Part shown: positions 16,148-24,464 of the stretch, in pieces
Layout: each line of letters begins with the position of its first letter
Numbering within the stretch: the first letter of the stretch is position 1
From: Chitinophagaceae bacterium
GTDB lineage: Bacteria; Bacteroidota; Bacteroidia; Chitinophagales; Chitinophagaceae
Length of the DNA: 64,000 bases
Assembly (NCBI GenBank): GCA_004028795.1
Contig: SAIW01000007.1
Location: 186,001-250,000, forward strand
Direction of reading: 5' to 3'
Position numbers and translations under genes: made by a program
The notes under the pieces: generated by a model
Seen by the model: only the letters and a program-made list of their open reading frames with translations
Database searches by the model: none
Told to the model about the DNA's origin: nothing

Positions 16148-17323
16148 TCACTTATCGCTCACTTCAACAATTAAAAATTTTAAGTAATTGGTATTTTCCA
16201 TTCCCCAGATAATCGGATGGTCGCTGGCTTGTGCATTAAACACTACCTGTTTAATTTTTTTTCTGGCATCTTTGGCAGCCAATTCAATGGTATGTAAAAA
16301 CATATCAGGTTGAACTAAATTGGTGCAACTGCTGGTAACTAAAAACCCTCCGTTTTTAATTAACTGCATGCCACGCAAATTAATTTCTTTATAACCTGTT
16401 ATGGCTTTCTGAATACTTTCTCTGCTCTTGGTAAATGCAGGCGGGTCAAGCATTACCACATCATATTGTCTTCCTTCTTTACCCCATTTTTTCAAAACAT
16501 CAAAAGCATTTACAGCTTCAAAGTGTACAATTTTTTCCAAACCGTTTAGTGCTGCATTTTTATTGGCTTGAGCCACTGCATTTTCGCTGATATCTAAACC
16601 CAACACAGATTTGGCTCCGTAATAAGCTGCATGAATTTCAAATGTTCCTGTGTACGTAAAAGCACCCAATACATCAGCATCTTTTACAATATGTTGTATG
16701 GCTCTGCGGTTATCCTGCTGGTCTAAAAAGTAACCTGTTTTTTGCCCGTTTTCTATATCAACATTAAAACGCAAACCATTTTCATTAATAACAATATTGG
16801 TATCGAACGAGGCTGATAAAAATCCTTTCTGCTGTTGCAATCCTTCCAATTCTCTTACAGGTACATCATTGCGTTCATAGATACCTTTAGGGCTGAATAT
16901 CTGCTGTAAAGCCTTTACAATAGCGGGTTTCCAAACATCCATTCCGTATGCCAATGTTTGAATAACAAAGTAATCATTAAACTTATCAATAATTAAAGCA
17001 GGCATTTCATCGGCTTCGCCAAAAATTAAACGGCAGTTTTCTGTATAACCAATTTTCTTTCGGTAGTCCCATGCTTTGGCAATTCTGTTATAAAAAAATT
17101 GCTCATTAATGTCTTCTTTCTTACGGGTAAGTAATCTTGCAATAATCTGCGATTGGGGATTTATATAACCTCTTCCGCAAAATCTCCCGTCATTATAAAA
17201 AATATCAGCAATATCTCCGGGATAGGCATCACCTTCTATTTTTTCTACTTCATTTTTAAAAACCCAGGGGTGACCGTTAAAAATTCTGTTGGCAATTTTT
17301 CTTTTTAAATGCACTTTAATCAT
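16148..17323 (-). CDS. Class I rRNA large-subunit methyltransferase (RlmI-like)
   Basis: 391 residues using the ATG at 17323 (MIKVHLKRK); the frame stays open to 17569 but the extra residues are translated spacer and would overlap grpE. Layout: PUA RNA-binding domain (~1-80, 'NRIFNGHPWVFKNEVEKIEG'), the 'ENGQKTGYFLDQQDNRR' motif, then a Rossmann SAM domain ('GAFTYTGTFEIHAAYYGAK', 'VLGLDISENAV', 'MLDPPAFTKS', 'VTSSCTNLV' with the predicted catalytic Cys). Members methylate C5 of a cytosine in 23S rRNA; the exact site is inferred. Divergent from grpE. Confidence 0.92.
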   Translation of the reverse strand: MIKVHLKRKIANRIFNGHPWVFKNEVEKIEGDAYPGDIADIFYNDGRFCGRGYINPQSQIIARLLTRKKEDINEQFFYNRIAKAWDYRKKIGYTENCRLIFGEADEMPALIIDKFNDYFVIQTLAYGMDVWKPAIVKALQQIFSPKGIYERNDVPVRELEGLQQQKGFLSASFDTNIVINENGLRFNVDIENGQKTGYFLDQQDNRRAIQHIVKDADVLGAFTYTGTFEIHAAYYGAKSVLGLDISENAVAQANKNAALNGLEKIVHFEAVNAFDVLKKWGKEGRQYDVVMLDPPAFTKSRESIQKAITGYKEINLRGMQLIKNGGFLVTSSCTNLVQPDMFLHTIELAAKDARKKIKQVVFNAQASDHPIIWGMENTNYLKFLIVEVSDK

Positions 17324-17485
17324 AACGGGCAAAGATGCGGAAGAATTAATAATGAACAATGAATATAGAGAATGAGAAGGTTGAAACCGTACACCGTATA
17401 TCATAAATCGTACATTGTTCTCTCTGCCATTTTTTCCCTTTTCTTTGCGTGGCAAAAAAATTGAGCAACTATAGCAACTATTAAA

Positions 17486-18043
17486 ATGATTATGGAAGAA
17501 AAAGAATTGCAGCAAAACGAGACAGATACAATGATTAATGCTGACGAAAATGCAGCAGGGACTACACATTTGAATGAACCTGTGGCAGAAGAAAATGAAC
17601 TTGAAAAACTACAGGCAGCATTACAGGAACAAAAGGATAAATATTTACGCTTAGCAGCAGAGTTTGATAATTTTAAAAGAAGAACCGCTAAAGAACGTTT
17701 GGAATTAATACAAACTGCCGGTAAAGATGTAGTGGTTTCTTTATTAGATGTGTTGGATGATGTAGATAGAGCTGAAAAACAATTAAACAGTACCGCTGAT
17801 ATAGCTGTACAGAAAGAAGGTATTCAGTTGGTGTTTAATAAAATCCGTTCTTCTATGCAAAGCAAAGGTGTAAAAGCTATGGAAAGTATTAACGCAGATT
17901 TTGATGTTGAAAAACATGAAGCCATTACTGAAATACCTGCACCAACCGAAGAATTAAAAGGTAAAGTGTTAGATGAAGTACAAAAAGGCTATTATTTAAA
18001 CGATAAGTTAATTCGTTTTGCTAAAGTAGTGGTGGGAAAATAA
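17486..18043 (+). CDS. grpE: Co-chaperone GrpE (DnaK nucleotide exchange factor)
   Basis: 185 residues; initiation could also be at the second Met (17492). The first ~50 residues are acidic and disordered, then a long coiled-coil helix ('LQAALQEQKDKYLRLAAEFDNFKRRTAKER') and the beta domain ending 'HEAITEIPAPTEELKGKVLDEVQKGYYLNDKLIRFAKVVVGK' (discussed in parts), diagnostic for GrpE. It releases ADP from DnaK. It is followed by dnaJ 81 bp downstream; dnaK itself is not in the window. Confidence 0.97.
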   Translation: MIMEEKELQQNETDTMINADENAAGTTHLNEPVAEENELEKLQAALQEQKDKYLRLAAEFDNFKRRTAKERLELIQTAGKDVVVSLLDVLDDVDRAEKQLNSTADIAVQKEGIQLVFNKIRSSMQSKGVKAMESINADFDVEKHEAITEIPAPTEELKGKVLDEVQKGYYLNDKLIRFAKVVVGK

Positions 18044-18094
18044 AAACAATTCGTCAATTAGTTAATTTGAAAATTTGCCAATGCCTTTTATTGC

Positions 18095-18126
18095 CGAATT
18101 ATCGAATTACCGAATTATCAAATTAT
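18095..18126 (+). repeat. 8-bp tandem repeat (x4) running into the dnaJ start codon
   Basis: Units CGAATTAT, CGAATTAC, CGAATTAT, CAAATTAT follow without gaps; the final AT are the first two bases of the dnaJ ATG. The upstream spacer contains related AATT-rich words (CAATTAGTTAATTTG). No purine-rich ribosome site is left before dnaJ. Confidence 0.85.
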
Positions 18127-19288
18127 GAGCAAAAGAGATTATTACGAAATATTAGGCGTTAGTAAATCTGCATCGGCTGATGAGATTAAGAAAGCATACC
18201 GTAAAGTAGCTATGCAATATCACCCCGACCGTAACCCCGGTGATAAAGCAGCAGAAGAAAAATTTAAAGAAGCTGCAGAAGCTTATGAAGTATTAAGTGA
18301 TGCTGATAAAAAAGCTAAGTATGATAGGTTCGGTCATCAGGCATTTGCTCCCGGAACGGGCGGTGGTGGCGGCTTTCATGCAACCAATATGGAAGATATC
18401 TTCAGCAATTTCGGAGATATTTTCGGAGATGATATGTTCGGTAGTTTCTTTGGCGGTGGCAGAAGAAGCAGCGGTGGCGGTGGAAGAGCCAGAGGCCAGC
18501 GTGGTAGTAATCTTCGTATCAAACTAAAATTGAATTATGAAGAAATCGCCAAGGGTGTAACTAAAAGCGTAAAAGTTAAAAAGCAAATTCTTTGTAATAC
18601 CTGTGGCGGTAGCGGTGCAAAAGATAAAGGCAGCGTACAAACCTGTAATACCTGCGGCGGCAGCGGACAGGTTAGAAAAGTGCAAAGCACTTTCTTAGGT
18701 CAGATGCAAACCGTAACAACCTGTCCCACCTGTAATGGAGAAGGTACTACTGTTACTGCAAAATGTACTTCCTGCAAAGGTGAAGGAAGAGTATTTGGTG
18801 AAGAAACGATTTCAATTGATATACCTGCGGGTGTGCAGGAAGGCATGCAGTTAAGCATGAGCGGAAAGGGCAATGCAGGTGAAAGAGGTGGCATGCCCGG
18901 AGATTTGATTATTCAGATTGAAGAAGAAAAACATGCAGAATTGCATCGTGATGGTTTGAATGTGGCTTTCGATTTACACATTAGCTTTGCTGATGCAGTA
19001 TTCGGCACCAATGCAGAAGTACCAACCATTGATGGAAGGGCAAAAATTAAAATACCTGCGGGTACACAAAGCGGTAAAATTTTCAGATTGAAAGGAAAAG
19101 GCTTTCCTGAAGTACAGGGTTATAACCGTGGCGACCAATTAATTCATGTAAATGTATGGACGCCGCAACAGGTAAGTTCTGACGAAAAAGATATGCTGGA
19201 AAAATTAGCCAACAGTCCCAACTTTAAACCGCAACCCGATAAAAACAATAAAAGCTTTTTTGATAAAGTGAAGGAAGTGTTTAATTAG
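18125..19288 (+). CDS. dnaJ: Chaperone protein DnaJ
   Basis: 387 residues, complete type I DnaJ. The J domain (1-70) carries H33-P34-D35 that stimulates DnaK ATPase; a Gly/Phe-rich region follows (~75-125); four zinc-finger repeats (CNTCGGSG twice, [16 protein letters not shown]) span ~150-220; the two C-terminal substrate-binding domains end with '[15 protein letters not shown]'. It works with DnaK and the upstream GrpE. The translation start abuts an 8-bp tandem repeat. Confidence 0.98.
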   Translation: MSKRDYYEILGVSKSASADEIKKAYRKVAMQYHPDRNPGDKAAEEKFKEAAEAYEVLSDADKKAKYDRFGHQAFAPGTGGGGGFHATNMEDIFSNFGDIFGDDMFGSFFGGGRRSSGGGGRARGQRGSNLRIKLKLNYEEIAKGVTKSVKVKKQILCNTCGGSGAKDKGSVQTCNTCGGSGQVRKVQSTFLGQMQTVTTCPTCNGEGTTVTAKCTSCKGEGRVFGEETISIDIPAGVQEGMQLSMSGKGNAGERGGMPGDLIIQIEEEKHAELHRDGLNVAFDLHISFADAVFGTNAEVPTIDGRAKIKIPAGTQSGKIFRLKGKGFPEVQGYNRGDQLIHVNVWTPQQVSSDEKDMLEKLANSPNFKPQPDKNNKSFFDKVKEVFN

Positions 19289-19291
19289 AGA

Positions 19292-20374
19292 TTAATTTTT
19301 ATCATTAAGTAATAATAAAAAATCTGCTAATTTTTCTACTTCTTCATTAGAAAAAAGAGGCTTAAAATATTTTATATAATTAGTAAGCTCATTTAAGGTC
19401 AAAGTTTTTACATATTGAAATTCTTCTTTAGGTTTTATGTTGGTTAAGACAATTAAGTTTCTTAATGGGATTTTTCTATCTCCCCAATGATGTCTTTTTA
19501 GATTTAATGGATATTTTTCTATCTCTTCATTTATGATTTTAAAAAGAGCAAAATTTGCTCTTTTAATTTGTTGAACAGGTGAACGGAGATTGAGATTATT
19601 TAATGATTCTTCACTCCAGTTTTTTGTTTCTATAAGAAAAATACCTGCAGTACTTATAAGAATATGGTCTATTTGAATTGATTTAATATAATCATTTTCA
19701 TTACGATTATAAATAGGAGTAGGGAAAAAAAGATTAAAGTCATTTATCAAAAAATACTCATCTGACAATTGCTTTAATTCTTTTACAACTTTCTGTTCTC
19801 CAAATGCTCCATAAATAGAAGTATTTATTTCGTCAATCAAAGTTTTTTTTCTTTCTAATTCTTTTAAAGGAGTTAAGCAAATTTCATTTACTGCATCTTT
19901 AAAATGAAAAGTAATATAATTATACCGATTGATTTTCTCTAAATACTTTTGGGTTAGCTCTTGAATTGAATATGTAACATTGGAATCGAATTCGAGTTCC
20001 TTTAGTTTAATTTTCTTTTTTAAAGACAATTCTTTCAAATAATAAATAAATTTTCGAATAAAACTCCTTGATGTGGAAAGATTAAGATTGATTAATTCTT
20101 GCTTTAACTGATTAATCTCCTTTTGTTCTTTGTCCTCAAGAATTTTTCTTTCGTTTTTAATATTAGTTTCTAATTGAAGAATTTCTAAGCTAAGAATGTC
20201 TTTCTCTTGTTCTATTAACTGTTCATGATTTGAAATGATTTGTTTTTGATAGTTATAATAATTTTTTTGAAAGGTGATTATTTCACTCAAAGAATTAAAT
20301 TCATTAATACCATGCTTATATAAATGAGATTTTATTGTAGTGAGAGAACCAATAGAGTTATATACTTTACACAT
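19292..20374 (-). CDS. NERD-domain (nuclease-related) protein with N-terminal coiled coil
   Basis: 360 residues, cytoplasmic. Residues ~35-160 are rich in Glu/Lys/Gln/Leu heptads and predict a long coiled coil. Residues ~185-300 fit a NERD domain: 'IYGAFGEQKVVKELKQL' at its start, then the PD-(D/E)XK-like core 'SIQIDHILISTAGIFLIETKNW' in two pieces (Asp of QIDH, Glu and Lys of IETKNW). NERD proteins are presumed nucleases or DNA-linked factors and are often on accessory DNA; activity is not shown. It is strongly AT-rich, convergent with dnaJ (3-bp gap) and placed downstream of the vWA gene. Confidence 0.75.
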   Translation of the reverse strand: MCKVYNSIGSLTTIKSHLYKHGINEFNSLSEIITFQKNYYNYQKQIISNHEQLIEQEKDILSLEILQLETNIKNERKILEDKEQKEINQLKQELINLNLSTSRSFIRKFIYYLKELSLKKKIKLKELEFDSNVTYSIQELTQKYLEKINRYNYITFHFKDAVNEICLTPLKELERKKTLIDEINTSIYGAFGEQKVVKELKQLSDEYFLINDFNLFFPTPIYNRNENDYIKSIQIDHILISTAGIFLIETKNWSEESLNNLNLRSPVQQIKRANFALFKIINEEIEKYPLNLKRHHWGDRKIPLRNLIVLTNIKPKEEFQYVKTLTLNELTNYIKYFKPLFSNEEVEKLADFLLLLNDKN

Positions 20375-20437
20375 TTCTCTAAGTCAATACTATTAGCGAA
20401 TATTTGTAAAATAAAATTACGGGAAGTAGTAGTTTGT

Positions 20438-22198
20438 TTAACCTTTCTTTCTTCTATTATTATAAATCATATTCGCTTTTTGAACAAGCGATATGAATTC
20501 CGTTTGTAAGCGGTCTGTAATATCAACATTTTGCTGAGCAATTTTTATAACATCTTCAAAGTTGTATGTTTTTGCAAACTTCGATTGTTTTAATAACTCA
20601 CCGAACATAACAACGGCATTGGCAAAGCGTATATAATTACCTTCTGCATCGTCAGGTAATTCATTATAAAGTGCATCCCATTTCTGGTTGGTTAAAAAAT
20701 TAGCTTTACGGGGTTTGTATTGTAAATTCAATCTGGCTAAGGGTTGTATGGTATCACTTTCTTTTTTGGTAAGTTCAATTTCAAACATGGCCATTAAGCT
20801 ATGGCCGCTGCCCACTTCGCCACCTTCTAATTCGCTGGTACTATCGTTTACTGCTTCTTTCTTATTATCAAAACCAATTAAGCGGTATTGCTTTACTACA
20901 GATGGATTGAATGTTACATTCAGATATGCATCGTTGGCAACAGCAAAAACAGTTTTGGTAAACTCTGTAACCAGTACTTTTTCAGCTTCTTTAATATCAT
21001 CTAAATAAGCGAAGTTGCCATTGCCTTTTTTAGCCAATGCTTCTAACTTACTATCTTTATAATTGCCCATACCAACACCCAAACAGGTTAAGTAAATATT
21101 GCTCTGCCGTTGAAAAGCAACTAAGTCTTCCAAATCTTTTTCACTTGTTTGGCCTACATTAAAATCGCCGTCTGTTGCTAAAATTATTCTGTTGTTACCA
21201 TTTTGAATAAAAGCCTGTTTGGCTATATCATAAGCAGTTCTTATGGCGTTTTCTCCGGGTGTATCACCATCAGCATATAAAGAGTCTATTACATCTTTTA
21301 TCTTGGCTTTATTATCGCCGGTGGTTGGTGTTAATGCCACATGTACACGGCCGCCGTAAGTAACAATACTTATTTTATCAACAGGTCTTACATTCTGCAC
21401 CAATAAATTAAATGCTGCCTGTAATAGCGGTAAGCGGTTGGGCTTATCCATTGAGCCGGACACATCAATTAAAAAAACAAGATTAGAAGGTGGTACACTG
21501 TCTAAATTAATTTTAGGTGCCGTGATATTTATATAAAATAATTTATTATTGTTATTCCACGGGCAATTACCAATTGTTGTAGTACAATGAAATTTATTAT
21601 CGTCTTTGTATGGCTTGGAAGGATGCAGGTTAAAGTAATTAAGCATTTCTTCAATTCTTACTGCATCGGTTGGTACTTTTAACCGGTTATTTATAAATCT
21701 GCGGATGTTAGCATAAGAAGCACGGTCAACATTTAATGAGAAGCCCGTTTCAGGGTAAGTAACTGCATTAATAAATTTATTTTCAATCAAACTGCTGTAG
21801 CTTTCGCCCATGGCCTCAAACATAGAAGTATTTTCTGCTGCCAAGTTTTTGGTTAATGAAGCCAATTTATTTTTCATTTTATTGGCTGTAGCAGCTAACA
21901 TTTTTAATACTAATGTTTGGTACAAACGGGTATCAAGCCTTTTATTGAAAACTTCATAACCATCATAATAAATGGTAACAGAATCAAACGGAGTGGGAGA
22001 AGGCAGGCCGAACATACCGTTCATGCCTGAGTAAAAAACATACGTGCCTTTAGAAGCTAAATAAATTTTGGCACCTTCTAAGGGTCTTCCTTTTTCATCT
22101 TTCACTTCGCCACGCAAATAATACTGGCTATGTGCAGTTGAGAAAGAAACAAGTATTAATATAAGGGGCAAGCAACTTTTCACTTGCAAGGGTTTCAT
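20438..22198 (-). CDS. YfbK-like von Willebrand factor A domain protein with carboxypeptidase-regulatory-like N-terminus
   Basis: 586 residues from the Met at 22198, which begins a signal peptide (MKPLQVK..., SFSTAHSQ). After it comes a beta-sandwich 'LRGEVKDEKGRPLEGAKIYL'. The YfbK N-terminal domain follows ('LNVDRASYANIRRFINNR', 'AVRIEEMLNYF'), then a vWA domain with an intact MIDAS (VFLIDVSGSMD, 'TYGG', 'LATDGDFN') and a C-terminal YfbK region. Probably an envelope protein binding a metal and partner. The upstream in-frame Met at 22234 would spoil the signal peptide. Likely last gene of the run starting at the sodium symporter. Confidence 0.9.
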   Translation of the reverse strand: MKPLQVKSCLPLILILVSFSTAHSQYYLRGEVKDEKGRPLEGAKIYLASKGTYVFYSGMNGMFGLPSPTPFDSVTIYYDGYEVFNKRLDTRLYQTLVLKMLAATANKMKNKLASLTKNLAAENTSMFEAMGESYSSLIENKFINAVTYPETGFSLNVDRASYANIRRFINNRLKVPTDAVRIEEMLNYFNLHPSKPYKDDNKFHCTTTIGNCPWNNNNKLFYINITAPKINLDSVPPSNLVFLIDVSGSMDKPNRLPLLQAAFNLLVQNVRPVDKISIVTYGGRVHVALTPTTGDNKAKIKDVIDSLYADGDTPGENAIRTAYDIAKQAFIQNGNNRIILATDGDFNVGQTSEKDLEDLVAFQRQSNIYLTCLGVGMGNYKDSKLEALAKKGNGNFAYLDDIKEAEKVLVTEFTKTVFAVANDAYLNVTFNPSVVKQYRLIGFDNKKEAVNDSTSELEGGEVGSGHSLMAMFEIELTKKESDTIQPLARLNLQYKPRKANFLTNQKWDALYNELPDDAEGNYIRFANAVVMFGELLKQSKFAKTYNFEDVIKIAQQNVDITDRLQTEFISLVQKANMIYNNRRKKG

Positions 22199-22236
22199 TT
22201 TCCGGCGTACAGCATTGTGTTGGCGGTACTGCAAAG

Positions 22237-22773
22237 TTATTGGTGCAGTTGGTAGATTTCTTTAATATTTCTGCCAAAGCCATCATAATCTAAACCATAG
22301 CCTAACACAAATTTGTTGGGTATTGAAAAACAGCAATAATCAATAGGGAAATGGTATTCGGTAGCATCGGGCTTATGCAGCAATACTGCTACTTTCAAAG
22401 TTTCCGGTTGTTGATTATGCAGTTGAGGTAAAAACTCATGCAGGGTTTTACCTGTATCAATAATATCTTCTAACACTATTACATGCCTTCCTGTTAAATT
22501 AGCATCTAAGCCGATTGAAGTAACTATATGGCCTGTAGATTGAGTGCCTTTGTAAGAGGCTAATTTTATAAAACAGATTTCGGCATTAATGGTAAGTTCT
22601 TTAAAAAGGTCTGATGCAAACATAAAAGAACCATTCAGAATAGCCACAAACATCGGGTTTTTGCCTTCGTAATCTTTATTTAAAGTGGCAGCTAATTCTT
22701 TTATTTTATTTGAAATAGTTGCTTCTGAAATAAAAGGCACAAATGTTTTATCTAATACTTGAATGGATTGCAT
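22237..22773 (-). CDS. hpt: Hypoxanthine phosphoribosyltransferase
   Basis: 178 residues. Salvages hypoxanthine or guanine to IMP/GMP with PRPP. The PRPP loop is 'VIVLEDIIDTGKTL'; the N-terminal 'ILNGSFMFASDLFKEL' and flexible loop 'IKLASYKGTQSTG' and the C-terminal purine site 'YCCFSIPNKFVLGYGLDYDGFGRN' (in parts) complete the family picture. It starts 9 bp after the glucosaminidase gene and precedes the vWA gene. Confidence 0.96.
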   Translation of the reverse strand: MQSIQVLDKTFVPFISEATISNKIKELAATLNKDYEGKNPMFVAILNGSFMFASDLFKELTINAEICFIKLASYKGTQSTGHIVTSIGLDANLTGRHVIVLEDIIDTGKTLHEFLPQLHNQQPETLKVAVLLHKPDATEYHFPIDYCCFSIPNKFVLGYGLDYDGFGRNIKEIYQLHQ

Positions 22774-22782
22774 AGTGCTGCA

Positions 22783-23811
22783 TTATTTAGGTGCGTTGGC
22801 TAATGTTATTTTAGGGGTTGCAGGGGCAACACTCCTCAAATATATTTTTTCTCCTGCAATAGGCTGCATATTTTTTTGCAGATTATTGTACTGTAAAACA
22901 CTTTCTAACTGTACACCTTCTTTCTGGCAAATATCATGCAGTGATTCATTAGCTGCCACTATATGAAAATCTGTTGCACCCTTCTTCATTTTCTTTTCTA
23001 AAAAAATTAAATTATCATTTTCTAAAACAGATGTTTCAGGCATTTCATTGAAGGATAATAGTTTGCTTAAATCTAAATCGTACTGGTTGGCAATAAGCAA
23101 TAACGATGTACCTGCTTTTGCATATACAACTTTAGTATGATTGATGGTGAATACACCATCAGGATAAGTTTCGATTGCTGTATGATTATTATGAGATGTT
23201 CCAGTTAATATAATCGTATCTTCTTTTTGTGCATCATTGCTAACTGTTGCCGGCAAAGCATTTGATTGATTGCTTACTGCAACATTGTTATCGCTGTTTT
23301 TCTGTTGTAATGCAATTAAAGTGTATTGATTAAGATTATAATCGCTGATTACTTTAAGTAACTTTTCAGGATAATCTCTTTCAGTTGCATAACCTGCTTT
23401 TTTTAAACCGAAACACCAGCCTTCAACATCTGTTGGCGATAATGTAAATAAGGAAGTATAATAAGGTCTGTTCTTTAAAAAATCCGAATGGTCTTTAAAA
23501 GAAGCAGCAGCATCAGGATATACCCTGAAACATTCATGCTTCACATCATCATCGTGATATACTTTTTCACCCGTCCATTCTGTTTTACATTTTATACCAA
23601 AATGGTTATTGCTTTTCTTACACAAATCGCTTTCACCAAATTTAGATTCCAATATGCCCTGAGCCAATGTTATAGCAGCAGGAACGCCGGTTCTCTGCAT
23701 TTCTGCAATGGCAATATCTTTATAAGCAGTAATGTATGCGTAGCCTTTTTCTTTTTGGGCTATGGCAGTTAAAGTAACAAAGCAAGCAATTATTAAAAGT
23801 GTTTTCTTCAT
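22783..23811 (-). CDS. Secreted glucosaminidase (FlgJ-type) with LysM domains
   Basis: 342 residues with a Sec signal peptide (FVTLTAIAQ). The catalytic part (~25-160) is an N-acetylglucosaminidase domain: 'AITLAQGILESKFGESDL' with the catalytic Glu, then 'NNHFGIKCKTEWTG' and 'CFRVYPDAAASFKDHSDFL'. Two LysM-like segments follow ('VVYAKAGTSLLLIANQYDLDL' region and 'HIVAANESLHDICQKEGVQ') for peptidoglycan binding. Acts on the cell wall. The gene is 2 bp from the O-methyltransferase gene and 9 bp from hpt. Confidence 0.93.
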   Translation of the reverse strand: MKKTLLIIACFVTLTAIAQKEKGYAYITAYKDIAIAEMQRTGVPAAITLAQGILESKFGESDLCKKSNNHFGIKCKTEWTGEKVYHDDDVKHECFRVYPDAAASFKDHSDFLKNRPYYTSLFTLSPTDVEGWCFGLKKAGYATERDYPEKLLKVISDYNLNQYTLIALQQKNSDNNVAVSNQSNALPATVSNDAQKEDTIILTGTSHNNHTAIETYPDGVFTINHTKVVYAKAGTSLLLIANQYDLDLSKLLSFNEMPETSVLENDNLIFLEKKMKKGATDFHIVAANESLHDICQKEGVQLESVLQYNNLQKNMQPIAGEKIYLRSVAPATPKITLANAPK

Positions 23812-23813
23812 TT

Positions 23814-24455
23814 TTATTTTTTCTTTTTAATCAACAAAAGGCCATCTCTCGCAGTTAATAAAACCTGTTCTGTTCTTGAATCTTCTTTTACGTGGTTATT
23901 GAATTCAACAATGGCTTTGGCATTTTTATTTTTAATGGGTTCTTCAAAAACCTGTCCGTGAAACAAAACATTATCAGCTATAATAATCCCTCTTTCACTT
24001 AGCCTTGGTAATACCATTTCATAATAATCAATATAGCCTGTTTTATCTGCATCTATAAAAACCAAGTCCCACTTATAATTCAATACAGGTATAATTTCCA
24101 ATGCATTTCCGGTGTGCAAATGTAACTTTTGACGATGAGGCGAAAAGCTAAAATTTTTCTGAGCCGTTTGTGCATCTTCTTCTCTTAATTCTATCGTGTG
24201 CAATTCTCCGTCGTTTGTAAGCCCTTCTGCTAAACACAATGCACTGTAGCCGGTAAATGTTCCTATTTCTAAAACGTATTTTGGTTGAAGTATAGTGCTT
24301 AAGAAGGTTAAAATTTTTCCCTGCACGGGGCTGCTGAGCATATGTGCATGAGGATGAGCTGCTAAAGTGTGTTGCTGAATTTGCTGTAATAATTCGTTAT
24401 CGGCTGAAGTTATGTTTGCTGCATAGTCTTCAACCAAGGCATTAATTAATTCCAT
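23814..24455 (-). CDS. O-methyltransferase (COMT-like, class I SAM)
   Basis: 213 residues. The SAM motif is 'VLEIGTFTGYSALCLAEGL' followed by 'ELHTIELREEDAQTAQKNF'; the metal/catalytic Asp lies in 'WDLVFIDADKTGYIDYYEMV' and the third block is 'GIIIADNVLFHG'. Relatives methylate catechol-type hydroxyls or act on tRNA (TrmR); the substrate here is not predictable. It is 9 bp from the symporter gene and 2 bp from the glucosaminidase gene. Confidence 0.92.
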   Translation of the reverse strand: MELINALVEDYAANITSADNELLQQIQQHTLAAHPHAHMLSSPVQGKILTFLSTILQPKYVLEIGTFTGYSALCLAEGLTNDGELHTIELREEDAQTAQKNFSFSPHRQKLHLHTGNALEIIPVLNYKWDLVFIDADKTGYIDYYEMVLPRLSERGIIIADNVLFHGQVFEEPIKNKNAKAIVEFNNHVKEDSRTEQVLLTARDGLLLIKKKK

Positions 24456-24464
24456 GCTGCAAAG

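Noticed and set aside
16148-17569. 473-residue start for the RlmI-like gene
   Set aside because: The first ~80 residues are low-complexity spacer translation, overlap grpE, and the PUA domain begins only at the Met at 17323.
18095-18126. CRISPR or iteron-type replication origin at the dnaJ start
   Set aside because: Eight-base units are too short, only four occur, and no initiator gene or DnaA boxes are nearby.
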